From: Paraburkholderia azotifigens
GTDB taxonomy: Bacteria; Pseudomonadota; Gammaproteobacteria; Burkholderiales; Burkholderiaceae
Assembly: GCF_007995085.1 (NCBI RefSeq)
Contig: NZ_VOQS01000003.1
Span: 2,418,001 to 2,482,000 of the forward strand
DNA length: 64,000 nt
Reading direction: 5' to 3'
A program made the position numbers and the translations under genes. The notes beneath the pieces are model-generated. The model did not search any database and was not told the origin of the DNA. It worked only from the letters and a program-made list of their open reading frames with translations. This document shows positions 1 to 9,239 of the stretch, piece by piece (the first letter of the stretch is position 1; the number at the start of each line of letters is the position of its first letter).

Positions 1-869
1 TGGCGATGGTGTTCCAGTCGTTCGCGCTGCTGCCGAACCGCACGGTGCTCGACAACATCGCGTACGGCCTTGAAGTCGCCGGCCTCAAGAAGGCGGACCG
101 CTATGCGGTGGCGCGCGCCGCGCTGACGCGCGTGGGCCTCGGCTCGTATGAAAAGCTGCTGCCGGGCGAACTGTCGGGCGGCATGCAGCAGCGCGTCGGC
201 CTTGCCCGCGCGCTCGCCGTGAATCCTTCTGTGCTGCTGATGGACGAAGCGTTCTCGGCGCTCGATCCGCTGATCCGCTTCGAAATGCAGAACGAACTGC
301 TGCGGCTTCAGAAGGAAGAGCAGCGCACCATCGTGTTCATTTCGCACGACATCGAAGAAGCCATCAAGATCGGCGGCCGCATCGGCATCATGAAAGACGG
401 CTGCCTGATCCAGGTCGGCACGCCTGCCGAACTCATCCAGTCGCCCGCCGATGCCTACGTGCGCGACTTCTTCCGCAACGTCGACGTGTCGCGTTTCCTG
501 AAGGCGTCGAGCCTGATGACGACGGTCGAGCGCGGACTGATTTCCTGCGATATCGGCGCGCCGTGCGAGCGTTACCTGAACCAGCTGATCGATAGCGGCG
601 TGGAGTGCGGCTACGTGTGCGACGAAGCGGGCCGCTATCAGGGCTGCGTCACGCCGGCGTCGCTGCACAAGTCGGGCGCGCATCCTATCCGCGAAGCGTT
701 CGTCCGGGACGTGACCGCCGTCCCGCTGGATGCGGACCTGCATCAGCTCGCGACGATCGCATTGAGCCAGGAACACGACGTACCCGTCACCGACACGATG
801 GGCAAGCTCGCGGGCGTCGTGTCGTGCCGCACGATACTCAAGCAGGTCATGGAACGGAGAGCAGCATGA
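1..869 (+). CDS. Glycine betaine/proline-type ABC transporter ATP-binding protein (5' partial)
   Basis: This is the ATPase of a quaternary-amine (ProV/OpuAA-type) importer; the 5' end, including Walker A, lies before the window and the frame is already open at base 3. Visible motifs are the Q-loop (VFQSFALLPNRTV), the signature LSGGMQQRVGLARAL, Walker B LLMDEAFSALDP and the H-loop FISHD. The last ~125 residues form a CBS-type regulatory region, as in ProV proteins that sense ionic strength. The stop overlaps the permease start as ATGA at 866-869, so the two are translationally coupled. ProV family membership is clear; the real substrate is inferred only from neighbours. Confidence 0.9.
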   Translation, partial: AMVFQSFALLPNRTVLDNIAYGLEVAGLKKADRYAVARAALTRVGLGSYEKLLPGELSGGMQQRVGLARALAVNPSVLLMDEAFSALDPLIRFEMQNELLRLQKEEQRTIVFISHDIEEAIKIGGRIGIMKDGCLIQVGTPAELIQSPADAYVRDFFRNVDVSRFLKASSLMTTVERGLISCDIGAPCERYLNQLIDSGVECGYVCDEAGRYQGCVTPASLHKSGAHPIREAFVRDVTAVPLDADLHQLATIALSQEHDVPVTDTMGKLAGVVSCRTILKQVMERRAA

Positions 870-1750
870 ACTCGTCAGTCATCGGAAAGTTTGCAGAAAA
901 CGCCGTCAACTTTCTCTTTCAGCATTTCCGCGGCGGCTTCGATGCGTTTTCGGCTGCGCTGGGCGCCGTCGTCAAGCTGCTCGAAGACGGACTCGCCGCC
1001 GTTCCGTTCGTTGCAATGCTCGTGATTCTCGTCGCGTTCGCATTGTGGCGGCGCGGCGTGGTGTTCGCGGTGTTCGTCGGCGCGGCGCTGATGGTGATTC
1101 ACTACATGGGTCTGTGGGCGCAGACGGTTTCGACGCTCGCGCTGGTGATCGCGGCGACGTTCTTCAGTCTGGTCATAGGCGTGCCGCTCGGCATCTGGGG
1201 CGCGCGCAACAAGCGCGTCGAAGTGATCCTGCGTTCGCTGCTCGATTTCATGCAGACGATGCCCGCCTTCGTCTATCTGATTCCCGCCGTCATTCTGTTC
1301 GGTCTGGGCCGCGTGCCTGCCGTGATCGCCACGATCGTCTTTTCGATGCCGCCTGTCGTGCGTCTGACCACGCTCGGCATTCGCCAGGTGCGCGAGGAAC
1401 TGCTCGAAGCCGGCCGCGCGTTCGGCAGCACGGATTCGCAACTGCTCTGGAAAATCCAGCTGCCGAATGCGTTGCCGTCGATCATGGCCGGTGTGAACCA
1501 GACCATCATGATGGCGCTGTCGATGGTCGTGGTCGCCTCGATGATCGGCGCGGGCGGACTCGGCGAGTATGTGCTGAGCGGCATCCAGCGGCTCGACATC
1601 GGCATCGGCTTCGAAGGCGGACTGGGCGTCGTGCTGCTGGCAATCGTACTCGACCGTCTCACGGAAAGCTTCGGACTGAAGGCGAAGAAGACCAGACGCA
1701 GCGTGCGGCCCGCCAAGCCTGCCGCCACGAGCACTGCGGTGCGAACCTGA
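866..1750 (+). CDS. ABC transporter permease, glycine betaine/proline (ProW) type
   Basis: Inner-membrane permease of 294 residues that pairs with the ATPase upstream. The start at 866 overlaps the upstream stop and is preceded by GGAGAG; a longer in-frame extension to 605 would lie inside the ATPase gene and is unlikely. The protein has several hydrophobic segments and, around residues 180-215, the EAA-type loop (EAGRAFGSTDSQLLWKIQLP) that contacts the ATPase. The C-terminus is Lys/Arg-rich and probably cytoplasmic. It forms one transcription unit with the ATPase and the binding protein. Confidence 0.9.
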   Translation: MNSSVIGKFAENAVNFLFQHFRGGFDAFSAALGAVVKLLEDGLAAVPFVAMLVILVAFALWRRGVVFAVFVGAALMVIHYMGLWAQTVSTLALVIAATFFSLVIGVPLGIWGARNKRVEVILRSLLDFMQTMPAFVYLIPAVILFGLGRVPAVIATIVFSMPPVVRLTTLGIRQVREELLEAGRAFGSTDSQLLWKIQLPNALPSIMAGVNQTIMMALSMVVVASMIGAGGLGEYVLSGIQRLDIGIGFEGGLGVVLLAIVLDRLTESFGLKAKKTRRSVRPAKPAATSTAVRT

Positions 1751-1881
1751 ACGACGATTTTCGCCGGCGATCGCGGCTCGAACCTGACGCGATCGACCGA
1801 CACTGCAAAGAGTAAAGACGCACGCCACATCGCTATAGCTGTTCATTTTCAACAAATTCCATAATCGCGTAGGAGTACTGT

Positions 1882-2763
1882 ATGAAGACCAATCTGTTCA
1901 AATCGCTGGTAGCGAAGCTGGCCGTGTCGACGGTCGTCGCGATGAGCGCCGGTGCGGGACAAGCTATCGCGGCTGAGCCGATCAAGATGGCCGTGACCAA
2001 CTGGGCCGACGTGCTGGCCGTCGCGAACGTCGCCAAGTACGCGCTCGAAACGCAACTCAAGCAGCCGGTTCAGTTCGTGCAGGCGGATATCGGCATCCAG
2101 TATCAGGGCGTGGCGCGCGGCGATCTCGACATCATGGTCGGCGGATGGCTGCCCGTGACGCACGGTGCCTACTACGCACGGTACAAGAACGACATGGAAG
2201 ACGTCGGCGTCATCTACACAGGCGGCAAGAACGGCTGGGCCGTGCCCGCGTATATCCCCGAGTCGCAGGTCTCGACGATTTCCGATCTCGAGAAGCCGGA
2301 CGTGAAGAGCAAGCTGAACGGCACGATTCAGGGCATCGAGCCCGGCGGCGGCCTGATGCAGGCCTCAGAAAAGGCGATCAAGGCCTACGACCTCGCCGGC
2401 TACAACCTGCAATCGTCGAGCGAGGCGGGCATGCTTGCAGGCGTGCAGCGTGCCTATCAGTCGAAGCAGTGGATCGTCGCGACCGTCTGGAGCCCGCACT
2501 GGCTGTTCCAGAAGTGGCAGATGCGCTACCTGAAGGACCCGAAGGGCACGCTGGGCGGTGAAGAACAGGTGCACGCGTTCGCGTCGAAGCAGTTCGCTAC
2601 CAAATTCCCGCGTGCCGATGTGTTCTTCAAGCACTTCAAGCTGACGCTCGCCGACGTCGAGGCGATCGAATTCGAAGGCAACAGCACGAACGACTACGCG
2701 ACGGCCGCGAAGAAGTTCGTCGATGCACACCCGGAAAAGCTGAAAGCCTGGTTGCAGCAATAA
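1882..2763 (+). CDS. Periplasmic substrate-binding protein, glycine betaine/OpuAC family
   Basis: Binding protein of 293 residues for the preceding importer. The N-terminus is a typical signal peptide (MKTNLFKSLVAKLA then a hydrophobic stretch ending GQAIAA, cleavage near residue 29-30). The mature part has the OpuAC layout: KMAVTNWADV near the start, GDLDIMVGGWLP in lobe 1, and a Trp-rich stretch (QWIVATVWSPHWLFQKW) that could provide the aromatic box for a quaternary ammonium group. AGGAG lies 7 nt before the ATG. It follows the permease by 131 nt and precedes glyA, linking uptake to one-carbon metabolism. Confidence 0.9.
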   Translation: MKTNLFKSLVAKLAVSTVVAMSAGAGQAIAAEPIKMAVTNWADVLAVANVAKYALETQLKQPVQFVQADIGIQYQGVARGDLDIMVGGWLPVTHGAYYARYKNDMEDVGVIYTGGKNGWAVPAYIPESQVSTISDLEKPDVKSKLNGTIQGIEPGGGLMQASEKAIKAYDLAGYNLQSSSEAGMLAGVQRAYQSKQWIVATVWSPHWLFQKWQMRYLKDPKGTLGGEEQVHAFASKQFATKFPRADVFFKHFKLTLADVEAIEFEGNSTNDYATAAKKFVDAHPEKLKAWLQQ

Positions 2764-2820
2764 GTCATCAGCGCGCCACCCGCAATACATGCTTCACACG
2801 TCAATACCCGGAGTAACCAC

Positions 2821-4116
2821 GTGAACGAGAACTCGCGCTTTTTTGCAGAAACGCTCCAGAGCCGCGACCCTGTCATCGCATCGGAGATCGCGCTCGAATT
2901 GCGCCGTCAACAGACGCAAATCGAACTGATTGCTTCCGAAAACATCGTCTCGGCGGCGGTGATGGAAGCGCAAGGCACCGTGCTGACCAACAAATACGCC
3001 GAGGGCTATCCGTCGAAGCGTTATTACGGTGGCTGCGATCATGTGGACCGGATCGAAGCGCTCGCCATCGACCGCGTGAGGGCACTGTTCGAAGCCGAAT
3101 TCGCCAACGTGCAGCCGCATTCGGGTGCACAGGCGAACGGCGCGGTGATGCTCGCGCTCGTCAAGCCGGGCGATACGGTGATGGGCATGTCGCTCGATGC
3201 GGGCGGCCATCTGACGCACGGCGCGCGTCCCGCGCTGTCGGGCAAATGGTTCAACGCAGTGCAGTATGGCGTGAGCCCGCAAACCTGCCGCATCGATTAC
3301 GACCAGGTGCGCAGGCTTGCCGAGGAACATCGTCCGAAGCTGATCATCGCAGGTTATTCGGCATATCCGCGCGCACTCGACTTTGCCGCGTTCCGCGATA
3401 TCGCCGACAGCGTCGGCGCGCTGCTGATGGTCGACATGGCTCACATCGCGGGCCTTGTCGCAGCGGGACGTCACGAGAACCCGATCCGCTTCGCCGACGT
3501 GGTGACGTCGACGACGCACAAGACGCTGCGCGGACCGCGCGGCGGCTTCATCCTCACGAACGACGGCGACATCGCGAAGAAGATCAATTCGGCCGTGTTC
3601 CCCGGCTTGCAGGGCGGCCCGCTGATGCATGTGATCGCAGGCAAGGCGGTCGCCTTCGGTGAAGCGCTGCGCCCGGAATTCACCGCATACATCGATCAGG
3701 TGCTGCGCAACGCGCAGGCGCTCGGCGATGTGCTCAAGTCGGGCGGCGTGAGCCTCGTGACGGGCGGCACTGACAACCATCTGCTGCTCGTCGATCTGCG
3801 CTCGAAGGGACTGACGGGCACGCAGACCGAGAAGGCGCTGGAGCGCGCGGGCATCACGTGCAACAAGAACGGCATTCCGTTCGACACGCAGAACCCGACG
3901 GTCACCTCGGGCATTCGCCTGGGCACGCCTGCGGGGACCACGCGCGGCTTCGGCACGGCGCAGTTCGAGCAGATCGGGCAAATGATTCTGGAGGTGCTGT
4001 CGGCGCTCGAACGCGAACCGGGCGGCGACGAACAGGTCGAGCGCGCCGTGCGCAGCCGCGTGCGAGACCTGTGCAGCCAGTTTCCCATTTATTCGCATGC
4101 CGAGGCGCTCGCGTAA
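2821..4116 (+). CDS. glyA: Serine hydroxymethyltransferase
   Basis: PLP enzyme of 431 residues that interconverts serine and glycine with tetrahydrofolate one-carbon units. The start is GTG with CGGAGT upstream. Hallmarks are [11 protein letters not shown] (35-45), [15 protein letters not shown] (57-71), and the PLP lysine K234 in [16 protein letters not shown]. Length matches the family. It lies between a betaine-type importer and amine-oxidising enzymes, so it is probably a dedicated catabolic copy that handles glycine and the C1 units released by demethylation; a separate housekeeping glyA elsewhere is expected but cannot be seen. Confidence 0.95.
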   Translation: MNENSRFFAETLQSRDPVIASEIALELRRQQTQIELIASENIVSAAVMEAQGTVLTNKYAEGYPSKRYYGGCDHVDRIEALAIDRVRALFEAEFANVQPHSGAQANGAVMLALVKPGDTVMGMSLDAGGHLTHGARPALSGKWFNAVQYGVSPQTCRIDYDQVRRLAEEHRPKLIIAGYSAYPRALDFAAFRDIADSVGALLMVDMAHIAGLVAAGRHENPIRFADVVTSTTHKTLRGPRGGFILTNDGDIAKKINSAVFPGLQGGPLMHVIAGKAVAFGEALRPEFTAYIDQVLRNAQALGDVLKSGGVSLVTGGTDNHLLLVDLRSKGLTGTQTEKALERAGITCNKNGIPFDTQNPTVTSGIRLGTPAGTTRGFGTAQFEQIGQMILEVLSALEREPGGDEQVERAVRSRVRDLCSQFPIYSHAEALA

Positions 4117-4191
4117 GGCGGCCCGGCGTTTGATCCAGCGCGGCGCGTGATCGCGCGCGCCGCAACCTCATCTACTGAAGAGAGAACTGAC

Positions 4192-5079
4192 ATGAGCTTC
4201 GAGGGAGTTCACACGCCGCTGGTTACCCCGTTCAAGGCGGACGGCGAGATCGATCACGATCTGCTTGGCAAGCACGCCGCGAATCTCGCGGGCCGCGTCT
4301 CGGGCCTCGGCGTCGGCGGCACGACGGGCGAGTACTACGCACTGAGTTTCGACGAGCGCGTCCGCACCTTCAACACGGTCGCCCAAGCGGTGGGCGGCAA
4401 GACATATCTGACGGCGGGCATCAACGCGACCACGACGAAAGACGTGATCCGCCTCGGCCTGGAAGCGAAGCGCGCGGGCCTGCCCGCGCTGCTGCTCGCC
4501 GCGCCGTACTACGCGCAGCCGACGCAGGACGAATTGCTGAGCCATCTGCTGAAGGTGGACGACAGCCTCGACATGCCCGTCATGCTCTACAACTTCCCGG
4601 CGCGCACGGGCACCGACATCGGCGACGAGGTGTTGTCGAAGCTGCTCGAACGGAAGAACTTCATCGCGATGAAGGAAAGCACGGGCGATATCTCGCATCT
4701 GCATCATCTCGCGACGCACTTCAAGGACCGGCTGGTGCTGAGCTGCGGGATGGACGACCAGGCGCTCGAATTTTTCGTGTGGGGCGCGAAGAGCTGGGTC
4801 GGCGGCGCGTCGAACTTCCTGCCCGAAGCGCATACGGCGCTGTTCGACGCGTGCGTGAAGCAGGGCGACTTCACGACGGGCCGCCAGCTGATGGCGCAAC
4901 TGCTGCCCGTGCTCGAACTGCTGGAGCGCAGCGGCAAGTTCATCCAGTACGTTCGATACGGATGCGAACTGGCGGGCACGCCCGTCGGCGCGGCGCGCGC
5001 GCCGCTCGGCACGCTCAATGATGAAGAACGCAGCACGTTTGCCAAGCTCGTTCGTCCCCTGTTGCGCAACGCTCAGTAG
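4192..5079 (+). CDS. DapA-family (dihydrodipicolinate synthase-like) lyase/aldolase
   Basis: Class I Schiff-base enzyme of 295 residues. The ATG at 4192 follows GAAGAGAG and begins MSFEGVHTPLVTPF, the normal family start. The residues equivalent to the DapA active site are all in register: T44/T45 in GGTTGE, Y133 in MLYNFPARTG, R138 in the same motif, and the Schiff-base lysine K161 in FIAMKEST. Retention of R138 suggests an alpha-keto-acid substrate. Its position between glyA and an amine oxidase argues against lysine biosynthesis; in hydroxyproline catabolism a DapA homologue (HypD) deaminates a pyrroline carboxylate, which is one possible role. Confidence 0.85.
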   Translation: MSFEGVHTPLVTPFKADGEIDHDLLGKHAANLAGRVSGLGVGGTTGEYYALSFDERVRTFNTVAQAVGGKTYLTAGINATTTKDVIRLGLEAKRAGLPALLLAAPYYAQPTQDELLSHLLKVDDSLDMPVMLYNFPARTGTDIGDEVLSKLLERKNFIAMKESTGDISHLHHLATHFKDRLVLSCGMDDQALEFFVWGAKSWVGGASNFLPEAHTALFDACVKQGDFTTGRQLMAQLLPVLELLERSGKFIQYVRYGCELAGTPVGAARAPLGTLNDEERSTFAKLVRPLLRNAQ

Positions 5080-5086
5080 ATCCGGC

Positions 5087-6418
5087 ATGGCCTCGAAACT
5101 GGAATTCGCGCGGTTTCCCGCCCCCGACGGTGTCAACGGGTGGTGGGAAAGTCTGCCGCCGCCTGCGGCCGCTGTCAGCGTGTCGTCCGAACGCCGGTAC
5201 GACTGGGTCGTCGTCGGCGGCGGCATTACGGGACTATGTGCAGCACGGCGCCTGGCCGAGCTTGCACCCGATGCGTCGATCGCGCTCGTCGAGGCGGATC
5301 GCATCGGGCGCACGACGGCGGGGCGCAATTCCGGCTTCTTCGTCGACCTGCCGCACGACATCAGCAGCGAAAGCTATTCGCGCAGCGTGGAAGCGGACAA
5401 GGCCGACGTGCGTTTTCAGCGTCATGGGATCGACTATGTGCGCTCGGTGGTGAAACAGCATGGCATCGAATGCGACTGGCGCGACGACGGCAAATTTCAC
5501 GCGTCGGTGAACAGGAAAGGGCATGCGGCGCTCGCGCATTTTGCCGCAGGTCTGGAACGCATCGGCGAAGCCTTCGAGTGGCTCGACGAAGCCGCCATCG
5601 CGAAGGTGACGGGCACGAGCTTCTATCAGGGCGCGCTGTTTACGCCCGGTTGCAGCACCGTGCAGCCGGCGGCGCTGATGCGCGGGCTGGCTGCGGCCTT
5701 GCCGGCGAACGTGCAGGTCTACGAGCTGAGCGCAGTCAAGCGGATCGACGACCAGGGCACGGAGAAAGTGCTGAGCTTCGCGAACGGCAAGATCGTCGCA
5801 AAGCGCGTGATTCTCTGCACCAACGCGTATGCGGCGACCTTCGGCGGGCATCCGAACGGTCTGCTGCCCGTGTACACGTTCGCGTCGATGACGCGCGTGA
5901 TGAATCCCGACGAAGTGAAACGGCTGGGCGGCACGCGCTCATGGTCGCTGATTCCCGCCGACCCGATGGGCTCGACCGTGCGGCGTCTCGGCACGGACCG
6001 CATCTGCGTGCGCAATCACTTCGCGTTCCGGCCGAACCTCGAAGTGTCGCAGGCCGATCTGGCGAAGGCGAAGAGTCTGCATCAACGGTCGTTCGACCGG
6101 CGCTTTCCGATGCTCAAGGACCTCGAACTCGAATACACGTGGGGCGGGCCGCTATGCCTGTCGGCTAACAACGGCGCGCTGTTCGGACGCCGCGACGATG
6201 GCGTATACGAAGCGGTCGGCTGCAATGGACTCGGTCTGAGCCGCGGCTCGGCGTCGGGCAAGCTGATCGCCGAATACGCGCTCGGCCAGTCGAGCGATCT
6301 GGTGCGCCAGCTGTTGAACCAGCCGCATCCGCGTTCGCTGCCCGTGCGCCCCATCGCCGACGTCGCGGTATCGGCGGCCATCTGGGTCAAGGAATTTTCG
6401 GCGGGGGCCGAACTTTAA
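5087..6418 (+). CDS. FAD-dependent amine oxidoreductase (DAO family, PuuB-like)
   Basis: Flavoprotein of 443 residues. Residues 40-75 hold the Rossmann motif VVVGGGITGLCAARRLAE with an acidic residue at the end of beta-2 (ALVEADRIG). The adjacent GRTTAGRNSGFF matches the gamma-glutamylputrescine oxidoreductase (PuuB) branch of the DAO fold. The C-terminal FAD-contacting segment is YEAVGCNGLGLSRG. The ATG at 5087 lies 7 nt after the upstream stop, with no strong ribosome-binding site. With the following PuuC-like dehydrogenase it should oxidise an amine to an aldehyde and then an acid; the exact substrate is unknown. Confidence 0.85.
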   Translation: MASKLEFARFPAPDGVNGWWESLPPPAAAVSVSSERRYDWVVVGGGITGLCAARRLAELAPDASIALVEADRIGRTTAGRNSGFFVDLPHDISSESYSRSVEADKADVRFQRHGIDYVRSVVKQHGIECDWRDDGKFHASVNRKGHAALAHFAAGLERIGEAFEWLDEAAIAKVTGTSFYQGALFTPGCSTVQPAALMRGLAAALPANVQVYELSAVKRIDDQGTEKVLSFANGKIVAKRVILCTNAYAATFGGHPNGLLPVYTFASMTRVMNPDEVKRLGGTRSWSLIPADPMGSTVRRLGTDRICVRNHFAFRPNLEVSQADLAKAKSLHQRSFDRRFPMLKDLELEYTWGGPLCLSANNGALFGRRDDGVYEAVGCNGLGLSRGSASGKLIAEYALGQSSDLVRQLLNQPHPRSLPVRPIADVAVSAAIWVKEFSAGAEL

Positions 6419-6435
6419 ATCCAAGAGGACAGGAC

Positions 6436-7929
6436 ATGACGACCTATCAGGAATGGCAGCAGAAAGCACAAGCCTTGTCGCTCGACGGCAGGGCGTTCAT
6501 CGCCGGACAACGTTGTGCGGCGGCGTCGAACGAGACGTTTCCGACGCTCAATCCGTCGACGGGCAAGGCACTGGCCGACATCGCCCGGTGCGATGCGAAA
6601 GATATCGACCGCGCCGTCGTGGCGGCGCGCGATGCGTTCGAATCCGGCGTGTGGTCGAAGGCCGCGCCCGCGCAGCGCAAAGCGGTGCTGCTGCGGCTCG
6701 CGCAACTGATCGACGACAACGCCGAAGAACTGGCGCTGCTCGAAGTGCTCGAAGCGGGCAAGCCGGTCAGCGAATGCATGGGACTCGACATTCCCGAATC
6801 GGCGGCGTGCATCCGCTGGCACGCGGAAGTCACCGACAAGCGCTACGACGCGCTGTCGCCGTCGGGCGCGAGCGTCGTGAGCATGATTACGCGTGAGCCT
6901 ATCGGCGTCGTCGGCGCCGTGTTGCCGTGGAATTTTCCGGCTCTGATGCTCGCGTGGAAGATCGGCCCGGCGCTCTCAGTCGGCAATAGCGTGATCGTGA
7001 AGCCCGCCGAGCAGACCTCGCTGTCGACGCTGCGCATCGCCGATCTGGCACTGGAAGCGGGCGTGCCTGCCGGTGTGTTCAGCGTCGTGACGGGTTTCGG
7101 CGAAAGCGCGGGGCAGGCGCTGGGCCGTCACGCCGATGTCGATCTCGTGGCGTTCACGGGCTCGACGGATACGGGCAAGCGCTTCCTGCGCTATTCGGCG
7201 GATACGAACCTGAAGCGGGTCGTGCTCGAATGCGGCGGCAAGAATCCGCAGGTCGTGCTGCCCGACGTCGCGAATCTCGATGCCGTCGCCGAGCAGGCCG
7301 TCGCCGCCGCATTCTGGAACATGGGCGAGAACTGCAGCGCGGGTTCGCGCATCCTCGTGCCTTCGGCGCTGAAGGCGAGCCTGCTCGAAAAGATCCTGGC
7401 CGTGCTGGAAGGCTGGAAGACGGGCGATCCGCTCGATCCCGACGTCAAGCTCGGCTCGCTGATCGAACAGAAGCATTACGAAAAGGTGCTGGCCCACATC
7501 GAGCAGGCGAAGGCGGAAGGCGCGCGCGTCGTGTGCGGCGGCAAGGCGGCGCGCACGGAGTCGGGCGGCTGGTTCGTCGAGCCCACCATCTTCGACAACG
7601 TGACGCCGAACATGAGCATTGCGCGCGACGAGGTGTTCGGGCCCGTGGTCTGCGTCATCGAATATGCGGATATCGACGAAGCCGTGCAGATCGCCAACGA
7701 TACCTGCTACGGCCTTGCGGCCTCGCTGTGGACCGATAATGTGAACCACGCGCACAAGGTCGCGGCGCGGATCCGCGCGGGCACCGTGACGGTGAACTGC
7801 TTCGGCGAGGGCGACCTGTCGACGCCGTTCGGCGGATTCAAGCAATCGGGCTTCGGCGGCCGCGACAAGTCCGTCTACGCGCACGACCAGTATTGCGAAC
7901 TGAAGACCACCTGGCTGAAGCTCGACTGA
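6436..7929 (+). CDS. NAD-dependent aldehyde dehydrogenase (PuuC-like)
   Basis: Aldehyde dehydrogenase of 497 residues with an intact active site: N166 in LPWNFPAL, the general base E265 in LECGGKNP and the nucleophile C300 in MGENCSAG. The coenzyme loop is FTGSTDTGKR. The ATG follows AAGAGGAC. Sequence style is that of PuuC and other omega-amino-aldehyde dehydrogenases. It is the last gene of the run that starts with the transporter and is followed by a GC-rich hairpin at 7949-7974. It most likely oxidises the aldehyde made by the FAD enzyme just upstream. Confidence 0.9.
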   Translation: MTTYQEWQQKAQALSLDGRAFIAGQRCAAASNETFPTLNPSTGKALADIARCDAKDIDRAVVAARDAFESGVWSKAAPAQRKAVLLRLAQLIDDNAEELALLEVLEAGKPVSECMGLDIPESAACIRWHAEVTDKRYDALSPSGASVVSMITREPIGVVGAVLPWNFPALMLAWKIGPALSVGNSVIVKPAEQTSLSTLRIADLALEAGVPAGVFSVVTGFGESAGQALGRHADVDLVAFTGSTDTGKRFLRYSADTNLKRVVLECGGKNPQVVLPDVANLDAVAEQAVAAAFWNMGENCSAGSRILVPSALKASLLEKILAVLEGWKTGDPLDPDVKLGSLIEQKHYEKVLAHIEQAKAEGARVVCGGKAARTESGGWFVEPTIFDNVTPNMSIARDEVFGPVVCVIEYADIDEAVQIANDTCYGLAASLWTDNVNHAHKVAARIRAGTVTVNCFGEGDLSTPFGGFKQSGFGGRDKSVYAHDQYCELKTTWLKLD

Positions 7930-7948
7930 AGCGGTTCGCTGCAACCGT

Positions 7949-7974
7949 CAGGCCCGGCCGTCGCGCCGGGCCTG
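7949..7974 (+). terminator. Hairpin after the amine-catabolic operon
   Basis: CAGGCCCGGC and GCCGGGCCTG form a perfect 10-bp stem with a 6-nt loop, 20 nt after the aldehyde dehydrogenase stop. There is no T-run, so it may be a weak terminator or a 3'-end stabiliser. A perfect tandem 13-mer (GTATTGTCCTGCG twice) follows at 7978-8003. Confidence 0.55.
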
Positions 7975-8173
7975 CGCGTATTGTCCTGCGGTATTGTCCT
8001 GCGGCGGACTCGGGTAGTCCGCCCTTGCCTGTTGCCGCGAAGACTCGCACACTATTTTTTCGCGCGGGCGTTTTCGCGCCGCCGCGCGGTCGTCGCATTG
8101 TCACGGGGCAGTGCGCAGCGCCTGTCCTGCTGTCGTCCAGCCAGCAGGCGTGTCCGCTTCACAGGTGAAAGCC

Positions 8174-9175
8174 ATGCAAAAGAAACAGATGTTCGCCGAC
8201 CGGCTGCTCGCGCAGATGCCTTCGCTGCGCGCGCTGCGCTGCTTCGTCACGGCTGCACGCTACGAAAGCTTCACGCAGGCAGCGGAAGTGCTGTGCGTGA
8301 CGCAGGCCGCCATCAGCCGGCAGATCAAGGAGCTGGAAGACTCGCTGGAAGTGGCGCTGTTCGAGCGCACGGGCCGCCATATCGCGCTGACGGACGCCGG
8401 GCGCATTCTGTACAACGCGTCCTATCTGTCGATCATGAACATCGCCGAAGCGGCAGAGGCCGTGCGCCGCACCGACCGGCACGCGCTGACCATCGCCGTT
8501 TCGCATACGTTCTCCGCGTTGTGGCTGTCGTTCAGGCTGCCGTCGTTTCGCAAGCGCTTTCCGGAGATCCGGCTGCACGTGATGGTCACCGAGCACTTCA
8601 TGGAACTCGACGATCTCATGCAACCCGACATCATCATTACGAAGAATCCGCCGCGCGAGCCGGAATATGAAATCGAGCCGCTGTTCCATGATGTCGTCTA
8701 TCCCGTCTGCAGCCCGTCGTTTCACGAGCGGCACTTCCATGGACGTTCGCTGAAGCCGCTGGATCTGCTGGCGCATCCGACGCTCAATCTGTCCCTGCTC
8801 GGCCGCGCGCAGGTCTGCGAACACGTCGACTGGCGCGTGTGGCGCAACCGGTTCCAGCAGGGCGACGGCTCTGACCGGCTGGTCGAGAACGAACATCTGG
8901 AGAGCAACGATTACCGGCTGCTCGTCGCGCAGGCGGAAGCGGGCGAGGGCACGCTGCTCGGCTGGCATCATCTCGTGCATCGCCAGGTCGAACAGGGCCG
9001 GCTGCTGCGGCCCGTGCAGGATGCGCTCGAATTCCACGACCGTCATCACTACCTGATCACGCACCAGAACGCGCGGATGCGGCCGGAGTATCAGCAGTTC
9101 CGCGAGTGGCTCGGCGAAGAGGTCGGCGCGATGATGGGCGAATGGCGCAGCGTCGAAATCGAAGCGGCGAAATAG
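8174..9175 (+). CDS. LysR-family transcriptional regulator
   Basis: Regulator of 333 residues. The ATG at 8174 is chosen because AGGTGAAAG sits just upstream and the winged helix starts normally after it (SLRALRCFVTAARYESFTQAAEVLCVTQAAISRQIKELE, residues ~17-55). The remainder is a LysR effector domain, GcvA-like in style. It lies between the amine-catabolic operon and a GATase1-AraC regulator and probably controls one of these units. The effector is not predictable from sequence. Confidence 0.9.
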   Translation: MQKKQMFADRLLAQMPSLRALRCFVTAARYESFTQAAEVLCVTQAAISRQIKELEDSLEVALFERTGRHIALTDAGRILYNASYLSIMNIAEAAEAVRRTDRHALTIAVSHTFSALWLSFRLPSFRKRFPEIRLHVMVTEHFMELDDLMQPDIIITKNPPREPEYEIEPLFHDVVYPVCSPSFHERHFHGRSLKPLDLLAHPTLNLSLLGRAQVCEHVDWRVWRNRFQQGDGSDRLVENEHLESNDYRLLVAQAEAGEGTLLGWHHLVHRQVEQGRLLRPVQDALEFHDRHHYLITHQNARMRPEYQQFREWLGEEVGAMMGEWRSVEIEAAK

Positions 9176-9239
9176 CGTTGCCGATCTTCATGCTGAAAGT
9201 GCGAACCGGGTCTTCACGCGTCGCGACGCAGGCCGTCTC

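Noticed and set aside
2794..4098. A 434-residue minus-strand frame antisense to glyA
   Set aside because: Shadow of a well-supported serine hydroxymethyltransferase gene.
7978..8003. Perfect tandem 13-mer after the aldehyde dehydrogenase gene as a regulatory repeat
   Set aside because: Only two adjacent copies without symmetry, just past a terminator hairpin; a simple duplication is the likelier cause.
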